From: AC-32 sp963736055
Lineage (GTDB): Bacteria > Actinomycetota > Thermoleophilia > Gaiellales > Gaiellaceae
Direction: 5' to 3'
Assembly (NCBI GenBank): GCA_963736055.1
Contig: CAVTNM010000001.1
Location: 387,138 to 451,137 of the forward strand
Length of the DNA: 64,000 bases
Position numbers and translations under genes: made by a program. Positions 11,591 through 23,210 of this stretch are shown here, one piece after another. A model generated the notes under the pieces. The model had not been told where the DNA came from, did no database searches, and was given only the letters and a program-made list of their open reading frames with translations. The number at the start of each line of letters is the position of its first letter. Position 1 is the first letter of the stretch.

Positions 11591-12600
11591 TGGACCTTTC
11601 GACCGGCTACATGGGGCTCACGTTGCGGAACCCGCTCGTCGCGTCGGCGTCCCCGCTCTCTCAGACCGTGGACGGGGTGCGGCGGCTCGCCGATGCCGGC
11701 GTCGGCGCAGTTGTCCTCTACTCGCTCTTCGAGGAGCAGCTGCGCCGGGAGGCGGCCGAGAACGCACGGCTGGTCGACGCCGGCACCGAGAGCTTCGCGG
11801 AGTCGCTCTCCTACTTCCCGGCCGCCGCCGAAGACGAGACCGGCCCGCGCCAGTACCTGAGCCTGCTCGAGCGCGCGGCCGCCACCGTCGAGGTCCCGGT
11901 GATCGGCAGCCTCAACGGTGTCACGCCGAGTGGCTGGGCCGACTATGCCCGGGCGATGCAGGAGGCGGGCGCTGCCGCGATCGAGCTGAACATCTACTAC
12001 CTCCCCGGCGACCCGGGCATCTCGGGCCGCGATGTCGAGCAGCGGCATGTCGACGTCCTGACGCGGGTCAAGGACGCGGTCAGCGTGCCGGTGGCGGTCA
12101 AGCTGAGCCCCTACTTCAGCTCGACCGGCGAGGTGGCACTGCGGCTGGACGAAGCGGGTGCGGACGCGCTGGTGCTGTTCAACCGGTTCCTGCAACCCGA
12201 CATCGACTCCGAGGCGCTCGCCATCGTGCGTGAGTTCGGCCTCTCCAGCCCAGCGGAGGCCCGGCTGCCGCGCACGTGGATCGCACTCTTGCACGGACGG
12301 CTGCGCGCCTCGTTAGCGGCGACCACCGGCGTCGAGACCTCGGACGACGTGGCCAAGTACCTCCTCGCCGGCGCCGACGTCGTGATGACCGCCTCGGCGC
12401 TACTGCGGCGCGGCCCCGAGCATGCAACCGTGCTGCTCGACGGCCTGTCCGACTGGATGGCACGGAAGGGATTCGCAGCCGTCGACGAGCTGCGCGGGAT
12501 GCTTGCCGTGCCGCCCGGCACGGACGAGGCGGTCTTCGAGCGAGCAGGCTACGTCGGCGCGCTGCGGGAGGCCAACAGCCGCATCTACGGGCCCTGGTGA
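11590..12600 (+). CDS. Dihydroorotate dehydrogenase-like flavoprotein
   Basis: A 336-residue TIM-barrel protein. The ATG at 11590 overlaps the PFOR stop and is preferred to the TTG three bases earlier. The DHOD-family start MDLSTGYMGLTLRNPLVASA is followed by a substrate-loop-like IELNIYY (where class 1 enzymes have NxSCPN), a VAVKLSPYF strand with the FMN-binding Lys, and a Gly-rich phosphate site near TGVETSDDVAKYLLAGAD. It lacks a C-terminal ferredoxin domain, so it is not PreA, and the usual NxSCPN catalytic loop is not recognisable. Its operon with PFOR suggests a redox or anaplerotic role, not pyrimidine synthesis. The substrate is unknown. Confidence 0.82.
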
Positions 12601-12657
12601 CGAATCGCCCGACCGAGGCGCGGTGACGTCGGCTTGCCCTTTGATTGAATCGAGACG

Positions 12658-15371
<2,714 letters not shown>

Positions 15372-15375
<4 letters not shown>

Positions 15376-16082
15376 CACTCGCTGGCCCGCAGCGCGCCGC
15401 TTGGCGACTCGTTCCGGCGCCGACCCAGCGCGGCCCAGCGCGCGGAGAGCGCGGCCGCGTCGAGTCGCTCGGCGGCATCGAGGGCCCTCGCGGCCCGCTT
15501 CGACGTCTTGCGGCCGAAGGCCCCGCTCAACACCCACTTGCGGGTGAGTCGAACGAGGCGCAGCCTGTCGTCGGCCAGCCGGGGAGTGCGTTTCGGATCG
15601 AGGTAGAGATCGATTGCGAGCTTCTTGACGAGCGCCGGGTCGCTCGGGGCGCCGGTGGCCTGCTCGAGCCGGTGAGCCACGAGTGAGGCGAGCACCTGCA
15701 GCTCCCGCACGCCCGTGCGGACGCCGACTCCGATCGAGAGGGCGCTCGAGGCAACCACCGCCCATGGCACCCTCGTGAGACGAGCGCCGCGAGCCAGTGT
15801 GCGGACGACGGGCACAGCAAGCACAACCACCCTTTGGATGTCGCCCGCAAGCGCCTCGGTGTCGGCCTCGCCCGCCAGGAGCCGCTTGCCGTCGGGGGCC
15901 GAGGTGACGCGCTCGTCGGTGAGCAGCACGCGGTCGATCGCCTTGGCGGCGAGCCCGCCGACGGCCTCGACAAGCGCCGCGCTCGCCTTCCGGGCGTTGG
16001 CGCCGACACTCTTGCTCGCCGACGAGGCACGGCCACGCAACAAGCGTGGCGGCGTACTCGGCTGAGGGTCTTTCAGTGCCAA
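15372..16082 (-). CDS. Hypothetical protein
   Basis: A 236-residue basic, Ala- and Arg-rich protein convergent with aconitase, sharing three bases at the stops. The N-terminal half has an Ala/Val-rich helical stretch (residues 85-120: VVVLAVPVVRTLARGARL and VPWAVVASSALSIGVGV) that could contact membrane. The rest is helical and charged. I do not recognise a family. Length and conserved-looking composition suggest a real gene. Confidence 0.55.
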
Positions 16083-16116
16083 GCAGAGGTTCGATGGCTA
16101 GTGAGCATCACCAGGA

Positions 16117-16590
16117 TCAGGCTCGCGGTGGGTTCTGGGCAACGAGCCGGCCCAATAGCGCGTGGAATTGTCGCTGCTCATCCACCGTCAGGGCTGTGAG
16201 GAAGTGGCGTTCGCACTCTTCGAGGAGCTCGGCCGCGCAGACCTGGGTCTTGAGGCCGAGCGGGGTGGGCTCGATCGAGTAGGCGCGCCGGTCGGCGGGG
16301 TTCCGGCGGCGCTGGACGAGCCGACGCTGCTCGAGCTCGTCGAGGAGCGGCACCATCGTCGAGCGGTCGACCTGCAGCAGCTCGGCGAGCGCCTGCTGTG
16401 AGAGGGGGCCGAGCTCGGCGATCAGGGCGAGGACGCCGTAGTGGCGAGCCTCGATCCCCAGCGGCTCGAGCGTCTCGGCCGCGAGCCGGCTGACGCCCGC
16501 GGTGGCGCGGACGAGCATGAAGCCGAGTCGGTCTCCGAGCGCGACCGGCAGCTCGCGCATCTCGACCGAGTCGGGAAGGGCCTCGTTCAT
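16117..16590 (-). CDS. MarR family transcriptional regulator
   Basis: A 157-residue winged-helix regulator. The MarR core is clear: a helix with RHYGVLALIAELGPLSQQ, the recognition helix region LLQVDRSTMVPLLDELEQRR, and the wing LVQRRRNPADRRAYSIEPT. It is divergent from the reductase gene at 16715. An 11-bp palindrome, TCAACTGTTGA, at 16610-16620 lies 20 bases upstream of its start and is a likely operator for itself and the divergent gene. The ligand is unknown. Confidence 0.9.
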   Translation of the reverse strand: MNEALPDSVEMRELPVALGDRLGFMLVRATAGVSRLAAETLEPLGIEARHYGVLALIAELGPLSQQALAELLQVDRSTMVPLLDELEQRRLVQRRRNPADRRAYSIEPTPLGLKTQVCAAELLEECERHFLTALTVDEQRQFHALLGRLVAQNPPRA

Positions 16591-16609
16591 CGGGAATAAA
16601 GCGGTAGTC

Positions 16610-16620
16610 TCAACTGTTGA
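16610..16620. promoter_or_regulatory. Candidate MarR operator
   Basis: A perfect palindrome, TCAAC-T-GTTGA, in the 124-bp divergent gap between the MarR gene and the dinucleotide-binding reductase. It overlaps a TTGACG that could serve as a -35 element for the reductase gene. MarR repressors commonly bind such AT-rich dyads beside their own gene. Confidence 0.5.
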
Positions 16621-16714
16621 CGAACCAACGTAATTCGGCGCAGAACCAATCGCCCCTGCACCGGAAGCCTATGGCCGGCAGGCGACGACGTCACCTGAAG
16701 TGAGGAGGGAATCG

Positions 16715-17365
16715 ATGAGGATTGGCGTTCTGGGAACCGGGATGGTCGGCAAGGCGATCGCGACCAAGCTCGTCGGGCTCGGCCACGAGGTGATGATGGG
16801 CTCTCGCACGGCTGACAACGAGCAGGCAGCCGAATGGGTGGCCGGCGCCGGGTCCGGCGCCAGGCAGGGCACGTTCGCCGAGGCGACCGGTTTCGGCGAG
16901 TTGCTCGTCAACTGCACCTCCGGCGCCGGCTCGTTGGAAGCACTCGGCTCGGCCGGCGTTGAGAGTCTTGCCGGCAAGGTCCTGATCGACGTCGCGAATC
17001 CGCTCGACTTCTCGCAGGGGATGCCGCCCAGCCTGCTCGTCTCCAACACCGACTCGCTCGGCGAGCAGATCCAGCGGACCTTCCCGGACGCGCAGGTGGT
17101 GAAGACGCTGAACACGATGAACTGCGAAGTGATGGTCAACCCGGCCAGGGTGCCCGGCGAGCACGACGTCTTCGTCGCCGGCAACGACGACGCCGCCAAG
17201 GCGACGGTGCGGGAGCTGCTCGCGAGTTTCGGCTGGGAGGCCGAGCGGATCGTCGATCTTGGTGACATCACCGCCGCGCGCGGCACGGAGATGTACGTCG
17301 CGCTCTGGCTCCGCCTCTTGAGCGCCCTACAGACCGGCGACTTCAACATCAAGGTCGTCCGGTAG
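16715..17365 (+). CDS. NADP-dependent F420 reductase-like oxidoreductase
   Basis: A 216-residue Rossmann protein of the NADP_oxidored_F420 family. The ATG at 16715 follows a GAGGAGG site and is preferred to the GTG at 16700. The dinucleotide site is MRIGVLGTGMVGKAIATKL, followed by the NADP-type strand VMMGSRT. Later motifs are LLVNCTSG, IDVANPLDFS, VKTLNTMNCEVMVNP and VDLGDITAARGTEMY, all typical of the F420H2:NADP reductase-like group. It may reduce F420 or another substrate. It is probably controlled by the divergent MarR protein. Confidence 0.85.
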   Translation: MRIGVLGTGMVGKAIATKLVGLGHEVMMGSRTADNEQAAEWVAGAGSGARQGTFAEATGFGELLVNCTSGAGSLEALGSAGVESLAGKVLIDVANPLDFSQGMPPSLLVSNTDSLGEQIQRTFPDAQVVKTLNTMNCEVMVNPARVPGEHDVFVAGNDDAAKATVRELLASFGWEAERIVDLGDITAARGTEMYVALWLRLLSALQTGDFNIKVVR

Positions 17366-17440
17366 CCGCCTCCGGGAGATGACGAGCATCGCCGGAACCT
17401 CGCGAGACGTCGCCTCCCGATCGACTCGAGAGGAGGGCTC

Positions 17441-18441
17441 GTGATCACTCGCACGCTCGGCTCCACCGGTCCCCGCGTCTCCGCGCTCGGACTCGGCTGC
17501 ATGGGCATGTCGGACCTCTACGGCCCGGCCGACGAAGCGGAGAGCATCGCCACCATCCGGGCGGCCCTCGACGCCGGGATCACCCTGCTCGACACCGGCG
17601 ACTACTACGGCATGGGCCACAACGAGCTGCTGATACGCGAGGCGCTGCGCGGTCGCGACCGCGATGAGGTCACGATCAGCGTCAAGTTCGGCGCCTTGCG
17701 CGACCCCTCCGGGGGCTGGATCGGCATCGACGGCCGACCCGCGGCCGTGAAGACCTTCCTCGCCTACACGCTCACGCGGCTCGGCACCGACTACGTCGAC
17801 ATCTACCGGCCCGGACGCCTCGACCCCGCTGTCCCGATCGAGGAGACCATCGGCGCGATCGCCGAGCTGGTGCAGGCCGGCTACGTCCGCCACGTCGGTC
17901 TGTCCGAGGCCGGCGCGGAAACGATCCGCCGCGCCCACGCCGTGCACCCGATCTCCGACCTGCAGATCGAGTACTCGCTGATCTCGCGCGGCATCGAGAA
18001 CGAGATCCTGCCCACCTGCCGCGAGCTCGGCATCGGCGTCACCGCGTACGGCGTGCTCTCGCGCGGCCTGCTCAGCGGCCACTGGTCGAAGGAGCGCGCC
18101 CTCACCCCGAACGACTTCCGCGCCTTCGCGCCGCGCTTCCAGGGCGAGAACCTCGACCGCAACCTCGAGCTCGTCGAGGCGCTGCGCACGCTCGCCGACG
18201 CAAAGGGCGCGACCGTCGCGCAGCTGGCGATCGCGTGGGTGCTCACGCGCGGCGACGACATCGTGCCGCTCGTCGGCGCGCGTCACCGCGACCGGCTCAC
18301 CGAGGCGCTCGGCGCGCTCGAGCTCGACCTCACCGCCGGACGACCTCGCGCAGATCGAGGCCGCCGTTCCCGCCGGCCGCCGTCGCCGGGAGCCGCTACG
18401 ACTCACAGCAGATGGCCATCCTCGACAGCGAGCAAGGCTGA
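17441..18441 (+). CDS. Aldo/keto reductase, frameshifted near the C-terminus
   Basis: GTG start after a GAGGAGG site. The AKR barrel opens with GLGCMGMSDLYGP. The catalytic Asp and Tyr are in LLDTGDYYGMG and the Lys is in ISVKFGAL. The family segments DIYRPGRLDPAVPIEETIGA and YVRHVGLSEAG follow. The frame is lost at about 18338. Dropping one G there and one G at about 18375 restores the expected tail (DDLAQIEAAVP, then VAGSRYDSQQM) ending at a TGA at 18439-18441. Without repair the frame runs about 100 bases longer with non-protein-like sequence. It may be a sequence error or a recently damaged gene. Confidence 0.82.
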
Positions 18442-18509
18442 GGCCGAAGCGTCATCTCCGAGGCTTCACACCTCGGCGATTAGCCAAGCGGCTCGTTGCC
18501 GGCGTGGCG

Positions 18510-18981
18510 TCATGAAAATCCCCGCTGAGGCGGGGTTTTCTGCTTCGAGTCGCAGGTCGCGCAGGTGCCGAAGAGCGTGATCTCGCCGCTCCCGAGCGCG
18601 AAGCCCGTGTTCGTCCTGATGCGTTCGCGCAGGTCGCCGAGTTGCTCCTCGTGCAGGTGCTGCACCGCCCCGCAGCTCTGGCAGACCAGGTGATGGTGGG
18701 CATGCTCGCGGGCCGGCTCGTAGAAGGCCCGGTCGCCGCCGAGGTCGGTTCGGAGCACCAACCCCTCGTCGACCAGCAGGTCGAGCGTCCTGTAGACGGT
18801 CGACGGATTCACCCGCGGGAGTCGTTCTTGCACCTGCTCGACGATCTCCTCCGCGCTCAGGTGCGCGTCGGGCTCGGCGACCAGCGCCTCCCAGATCAGC
18901 TGCCGCTGGCGCGTTAGTCGCCTCCCCTTGGCGCGCAGGTCGCTGGGGCCTGCTGGGGTCGGTGTGCGTGTGGTCGTGCAG
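18510..18981 (-). CDS. Fur family metalloregulator, one frameshift near the N-terminus
   Basis: The core contains RLTRQRQLIWEAL, the HTH DAHLSAEEIVEQVQ and NPSTVYRTLDLLVDEGLV, the metal segment HAHHHLVCQSCGAVQHL and a second CATC pair, as in zinc-structured Fur/Zur/Nur proteins. The continuous frame extends back to 19070 with Arg/Thr-rich sequence. If one base of the GGGG at 18945-18948 is dropped, the N-terminus becomes the His-rich HDHTHTDPSRP joined to SDLRAKGRRL, starting at a CTG at 18981 with AAGGAA upstream. It is divergent from a nickel/cobalt permease, suggesting Ni, Co or Zn sensing. Confidence 0.8.
18515..18540. terminator. Bidirectional terminator between AKR and Fur-family genes
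   Basis: A hairpin with arms AAAATCCCCGC and GCGGGGTTTT around TGAG, with A- and T-rich flanks on both sides. It can end both convergent genes and overlaps the last codons of the Fur-family frame. Confidence 0.75.
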
Positions 18982-19048
18982 GTGGGTTTCCTTGCGCGTG
19001 ACGGTTCCTGATGATGCCTGCGCGCGCGGACCGAACCGCTCGCGGTGC

Positions 19049-19126
19049 TCTTGCGAATCAGTCGCGTCACAGAGACCCGAGAGCCGCTTCACGGGGAGGC
19101 GGTTCTTGCAAACGAGTCGCGATAAC
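19049..19126. promoter_or_regulatory. Two repeated operator-like sites between Fur-family and NiCoT genes
   Basis: Copy 1 contains CTTGCGAATCAGTCGCG (from 19050) and copy 2 contains CTTGCAAACGAGTCGCG (from 19105). They are about 55 bp apart, and each has an imperfect GCGA...TCGC dyad. They lie in the divergent gap and are good candidates for Fur-family binding sites controlling the permease. Confidence 0.5.
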
Positions 19127-19152
19127 GTCACGTCGCCAAGGGAGGGAACGGG

Positions 19153-20204
19153 ATGGCTCGCTGGACGAAGGTGTTGACCCGCGCGGAGTGGCTTCGACTC
19201 GCCGGGTTCGGAAGCGCGATCCTGTTCCTCCACCTGCTCGGCTGGGGCCTCTTCCTCTACTACGCGCGCAGCAACCCGGCGCTCGCCGGCCTCGGCACGC
19301 TCGCGTACACGTTCGGGCTGCGGCACGCCTTCGACGCCGACCACATCGCGGCGATCGACAACACGACGCGGAAGCTCCTCCAGGACGGCAAGCGCTCGCT
19401 GGGCGTCGGCTTCTTCTTCTCGCTCGGCCACTCGACGATCGTCTTCTCGCTCGCGACCGGCCTCGCGATCGCGGCGAAGACGGTCAACTCGAGGATCCCC
19501 GGCTTCCAGAGCGTACGGCGGCTACATCGGCGCGTCGGTGTCCGGCACGTTCCTGCTGCTGATCGGCATGCTCAACCTGGTCGTGCTGCTCGACATCCTC
19601 GGCGTCTTCCGGCGGATGAAGCGCGGCCACTACGACGAGCAGAAGCTCGAGGACGCGCTCGCGAACCAGGGCCTGATGAGCCGCTTCTTCCTCAAGCGCG
19701 TCGGCGACAGGATCGACGCGAGCTGGAAGATGTACCCGCTCGGCATCCTCTTCGGCCTCGGCTTCGACACCGCCACCGAGATCGGCCTGCTCGCGATCGC
19801 GGCCGGCGTCGCGACCCACCACGTGCCGTTCCTCGCCGTCATCTCGCTGCCGATCATCTTCGCCGCCGGCATGAGCCTGATGGACACCGCCGACGGCGCG
19901 TTCATGAGCCAGGCCTACGGCTGGGCGTTCTCCAACCCGATCCGCAAGGTCTACTACAACATCACCGTCACGAGCCTCTCGGTCGCCGTCGCGCTCGTGA
20001 TCGGCACGATCGAGCTGCTGCAGGTGATGGCCGCGAAGTTCTCGCTCGACGGCGGCTTCTGGGCCTTTCTCGACAACGCTCGACTTCGGCCAGCTCGGCT
20101 ACGTCGTCGTCGGGCTCTTCGTTGCGACCTGGGCCTTCTCCGTCGTGCTCTGGAAGACGCGTCGCATCGAGGAGCGCTGGGGCGACATGGTCGAACGTGG
20201 CTAG
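19153..20204 (+). CDS. NiCoT-type nickel/cobalt permease, two frameshifts
   Basis: A HoxN/NixA family metal permease. The signature RHAFDADHIAAIDN in helix II is intact, as are GFFFSLGHSTIV, LGFDTATEIGLL and the helix with MSLMDTADGAFMSQAYGW. The frame shifts twice: removing a single G at 19513 (joining PGFQS to YGGYIGAS) and another at 20078 (joining FLDN to LDFGQLGYVVVG) restores one protein of about 350 residues ending ERWGDMVERG. The predicted role is high-affinity Ni or Co uptake for metalloenzymes. Upstream repeated sites and a divergent Fur-family gene suggest metal-dependent control. Confidence 0.85.
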
Positions 20205-20223
20205 AAGAGACGACCCTGCTGGA

Positions 20224-20667
20224 TCAGTGAAGCGAGTGCTCGCGCTCCGGAAGCCGACTCGGCTCGTCGAAGAGCGGGCAGTCGTCCAGCGTCGGGCAGG
20301 TGCAGCAGGCGGCATCCTCGAGCCACCGTCTGACTAGTCCGGCGCGTTCGATCAACGCTTCGAGCTCCGGCAGCTTGCGCTCGGCGAGCTCTCTGAGCCG
20401 CTCGGTCGCCGCCGCGTCGTCGGCGGTCGCCTCGAGCAGCAGCCGGATCTCGTCCAGGTTGAGGCCCGCTCGTTGCGCAGTCTCGACGACGGCGAGAGTC
20501 CGGATGATCTCCGGGCGGTAGTGCCGACGACCGCCGACCCGAATCGGTTCGGGGATGAGGCGGATCTCCTCGTAGTAGCGAATCGACGACGTCGCGCGGC
20601 CGGTGCGACGAGCGACGTCACCGATCGTCAGAAGCTCGGACGAAGGACTTTGGCGAGAAGACTCCAT
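20224..20667 (-). CDS. MerR family transcriptional regulator
   Basis: 147 residues from the ATG at 20667. The frame extends further upstream, but that part overlaps the promoter dyad. The N-terminal HTH and wing are LTIGDVARRTGRATSSIRYY and GRRHYRPEIIRTLAVV. A dimerisation helix follows (LDEIRLLLEA). The C-terminal CCTCPTLDDCPLF is Cys-rich, as in MerR subgroups that bind metal or an Fe-S cluster. It is divergent from the 20751 gene over an inverted repeat typical of MerR-type promoters. Confidence 0.9.
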   Translation of the reverse strand: MESSRQSPSSELLTIGDVARRTGRATSSIRYYEEIRLIPEPIRVGGRRHYRPEIIRTLAVVETAQRAGLNLDEIRLLLEATADDAAATERLRELAERKLPELEALIERAGLVRRWLEDAACCTCPTLDDCPLFDEPSRLPEREHSLH

Positions 20668-20680
20668 GTGTAATGTGGGC

Positions 20681-20702
20681 TTGACTTCAAGCCGACTTGA
20701 AC
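20681..20702. promoter_or_regulatory. MerR-type operator/promoter
   Basis: Inverted repeat TTCAAG-CCGA-CTTGAA (20686-20701) directly downstream of a TTGACT -35-like hexamer (20681-20686). A dyad within an over-long -35/-10 spacer is the hallmark of MerR-activated promoters. It sits between the divergent MerR gene and the 112-residue protein gene. Confidence 0.6.
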
Positions 20703-20750
20703 ATGCACGATAGCAACCGGCCCCAGTTTTCCCGAGCAAGGAGGTTCGAA

Positions 20751-21089
20751 ATGGCTGTTTCCGACACACCTGACTCCGGCGAGCCGATGCGTGCGCCGAC
20801 CGTCGCCTGCACGCTCACGAGCGACGACCTCAGCACGCAGGCCGAGCGATGGACGCGCCTGCGGCGCGAGGCGGGCCTCGAGCGCGTCGAGACCGAAGAC
20901 GGTCTCCGTCTCACTTTCCGCGACGAGCGGGCGGTCGAGGCGGAGCTACAGGCTCTCGTCGCCGTCGAGAACGACTGTTGCGCCTGGGCCAGCTGGGACG
21001 TCGGCCGTGAGGACGGCGATCTCGTGATGCATGCGAGCTCGACAGGGGACGGGGTCGCAACTCTGCACTCGATGTTCACGGAGGTCTGA
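20751..21089 (+). CDS. Small hypothetical protein with conserved CC motif, MerR-linked
   Basis: 112 residues starting at an ATG preceded by AAGGAGGT. The frame is open further upstream, but that part is promoter. Visible features are TVACTLTSDDLSTQAERWTRL, an acidic middle section and VENDCCAWASWDV, where two adjacent cysteines precede a hydrophobic segment. The divergent MerR regulator with a Cys-rich tail and the shared dyad suggest a response to metal or thiol stress. I do not know the family's activity. Confidence 0.7.
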   Translation: MAVSDTPDSGEPMRAPTVACTLTSDDLSTQAERWTRLRREAGLERVETEDGLRLTFRDERAVEAELQALVAVENDCCAWASWDVGREDGDLVMHASSTGDGVATLHSMFTEV

Positions 21090-21124
21090 CCCAAGAGGGC
21101 TGTGAGAGCCCGTCTTCAGGGCTG

Positions 21125-21475
21125 ATGCTCGCCCTCTTCGGCGCGGCCGCCGTGGCGCTCATGCTTTTCGCCTATGCCCTCGAGCGACGGCACGCCCTAT
21201 TTGTGCTGGCCTTCGCCTGCGGCTGCGCACTGTCGAGCGTGTACGGGTTCCTCGTCGGCAGCGTTCCGCTTGGCGCCGCCGAGGCGATCTGGGCCGTGCT
21301 GGCCCTGCGGCGCTACGCCGGGCGAGAGCCGGTTCCTCTTCCCTTCCTTGCTGGGAAAGCTCAGCATTCGGCGGCGAGTCGCGCGTATGAGCAGGATCAT
21401 TCTTCGCCAAGGTGTCGAGGTCGAGAATCCACTCGAGCTGGCGCTCGAGTTCCTCGCGGCCTATTCCGGCTATGA
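21125..21475 (+). CDS. Small membrane protein, C-terminal extent uncertain
   Basis: ATG start. The first 65 residues form two hydrophobic helices (LFGAAAVALMLFAYALE, then LFVLAFACGCALSSVYGFLV) and an amphipathic third (AAEAIWAVLALRRYAGR). After residue 70 the sequence becomes Arg/Ser-rich and overlaps the next gene by about 90 bases, so the natural stop has probably been lost by an indel around 21340-21370. The function is unknown. Confidence 0.5.
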   Translation: MLALFGAAAVALMLFAYALERRHALFVLAFACGCALSSVYGFLVGSVPLGAAEAIWAVLALRRYAGREPVPLPFLAGKAQHSAASRAYEQDHSSPRCRGRESTRAGARVPRGLFRL

Positions 21476-21995
21476 GGGCGGCGCCTCCTCGGGTCCGACG
21501 TCGTTTGACGAGAACGACCTCAGGCTGGCGAATCGGGGCGGTGCCCGCATTTCGGCGGCCGAGATCGCAGCGATTCTCGGGCGCCGCAGCGAGATCGAAC
21601 GTGCCTTGGGCGAGATCGACCCAGATGCATCGTTGGCGAACGCGACGGGCTCGATCCCGTGGAGCCCGCTGACGCGGCTCTTCGACTCGTTCGCGGATAT
21701 CCGCGGAGTCGGTTTCTCGAAGATGACGAAGGCGCTGCACAGAAAACGGCCGGCGCTCATCCCGATGCTCGACAGCGTTGTGCAGGCGTACCTGACGCGC
21801 GACGACCCCGAGACGGGCGCTTCCGGGTCGTTCGGGGATCGCGCCACGGAGCTCGTCCGGAGCTACAAACGAGACCTCGATCGCAACTGCGCAGTCCTGC
21901 AGGAGATCCAGCGCGAGCTCGCACGCCGCGAATACCGGCTCACCGAGGTGCGAATTCTCGACCTCGTGATCTGGTCGGTCTCGGCCGCGACCTGA
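21387..21995 (+). CDS. DUF6308-like family protein
   Basis: 202 residues from the ATG at 21387. Characteristic segments are FDENDLRLANRGGARISAAE near the start, FSKMTKALHRKRPALIPMLD in the middle, and a C-terminal TEVRILDLVIWS. This pattern is shared by a family of uncharacterised actinobacterial proteins (DUF6308 by recollection). The Lys/Arg-rich KALHRKRP helix and helix-hairpin-like layout hint at nucleic acid binding, but this is speculative. Confidence 0.6.
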   Translation: MSRIILRQGVEVENPLELALEFLAAYSGYEGGASSGPTSFDENDLRLANRGGARISAAEIAAILGRRSEIERALGEIDPDASLANATGSIPWSPLTRLFDSFADIRGVGFSKMTKALHRKRPALIPMLDSVVQAYLTRDDPETGASGSFGDRATELVRSYKRDLDRNCAVLQEIQRELARREYRLTEVRILDLVIWSVSAAT

Positions 21996-22059
21996 ACATC
22001 GGCGGGTCCGAGGCATGCAGTAGGCTCGCCGCACCCGAGGCCAGCGAAGGAGCCGCTGA

Positions 22060-22641
22060 GTGAGCCAGCTCGAGTCCACCCCCGAGACCGAACAGGCCTT
22101 CGAGGCAGCCGCGAGGTTCTGGTGGCTCTTCCTCGTGATCGGAACGGGCTGGCTGCTGTTCGCGGTCATCGTGTTCCGGTTCGACTGGCGGAGCGTCAGC
22201 GCGATCTCGATTCTCTTCGGGGTGGTGGTGATCGCTGCCGCGATCGACGAGCTCGTGGACGCGTGGGGCTCGCACGGCTGGGTCCGGGCCGGGCACGCCT
22301 TTCTCGCGGTGGTCTTCCTGGTCGTCGGCATCGTCGCCTTCGTCCATCCCGGCGGCACGTTTGCCGCCCTCGCCGCCGTGATGAGCTTCTACTTCGTGCT
22401 CAAGGGAGCGCTCGACCTGGCGCTGGCCTTCGCGTTCAGGCACGAGCCTCTCTGGTGGATCCGGCTGATTCTCGGAGTCGCGGAGATCCTGATCGGGTTC
22501 TGGGCGGCCGGGGACTTCGGCCACAGGACGATCCTGCTCGTCGTCTGGGTGGGGGTGGTCGCGCTCACACGCGGAATCTCGGCGTTCATGTTCGCCTTCG
22601 CGCTTCGGGATGCCCGCCACGCCGGTCCCGCGGCTGCGTAG
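22060..22641 (+). CDS. HdeD/DUF308 family membrane protein
   Basis: 193 residues with six hydrophobic helices arranged as paired repeats, as in HdeD acid-resistance membrane proteins (DUF308). Segments include WWLFLVIGTGWLLFAVIVF, ISILFGVVVIAAAIDELV and WIRLILGVAEILIGFWAAGD. GTG start at 22060. The role in this organism is unknown. The PAS-LuxR gene follows by two bases and is probably cotranscribed. Confidence 0.85.
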   Translation: MSQLESTPETEQAFEAAARFWWLFLVIGTGWLLFAVIVFRFDWRSVSAISILFGVVVIAAAIDELVDAWGSHGWVRAGHAFLAVVFLVVGIVAFVHPGGTFAALAAVMSFYFVLKGALDLALAFAFRHEPLWWIRLILGVAEILIGFWAAGDFGHRTILLVVWVGVVALTRGISAFMFAFALRDARHAGPAAA

Positions 22642-22643
22642 CA

Positions 22644-23207
22644 GTGACCGACGATCCTCTCCTCGGCGGCGACCTCGAGGACGCGCTCGACCACGTCAGC
22701 ATCCCCGCCTACGTGATCGACCGGAGCGGGGTGATCCGTTGGATCAACGAGGCCGGCCGGAGCATGGTCGGCGATGTGCGTGGACGCCAGTTCACGTCTC
22801 TCGTGGCGCCGGAGGAGACCCGCCACGTGCGAGAGGTGTTCGCCAGGAAGGTCGTCGGAAATGCGTCGGTCACTGACTTCGAGTCGGTGGTCCAGGGAGG
22901 CGGGGGTCGCATCGGCGTCCAGATCAGCTCCGTCCCGCTGCTCAGCGGCAACTGCGTCGTCGGCGTCTTCGGGCAGGTCACACGGGTCGAGGAAGAGCCG
23001 CCGCCGCATCCGGAGCTTGAGCTGACGCCGCGCCAGGCCGAGGTTCTCAAGTTGCTGGAGCAGGGCCGCTCGACCGACGACATCGCGTCGGAGCTCCAGC
23101 TCAGCCGCGAGACGGTGCGCAATCACGTGCGCCGGCTGTTGCGCTCGCTCGGTGTGAGGTCTCGACTCGAGGCGGTCGCCTTGGCGCACGGCGACCTCGT
23201 GCAGTAA
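22644..23207 (+). CDS. PAS domain LuxR-type transcriptional regulator
   Basis: 187 residues starting at a GTG two bases after the HdeD-like stop. Residues 15-115 form a PAS domain (IPAYVIDRSGVIRWINEAGR, then GRQFTSLVAPEETRHV). Residues 120-180 are a LuxR-type HTH (LTPRQAEVLKLLEQGRSTDD followed by SRETVRNHVRRLLRSLGV). It lacks a receiver domain, so it probably senses a ligand or redox state directly through PAS. Coupling with the membrane protein upstream suggests a shared response. Confidence 0.9.
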   Translation: MTDDPLLGGDLEDALDHVSIPAYVIDRSGVIRWINEAGRSMVGDVRGRQFTSLVAPEETRHVREVFARKVVGNASVTDFESVVQGGGGRIGVQISSVPLLSGNCVVGVFGQVTRVEEEPPPHPELELTPRQAEVLKLLEQGRSTDDIASELQLSRETVRNHVRRLLRSLGVRSRLEAVALAHGDLVQ

Positions 23208-23210
23208 CGG

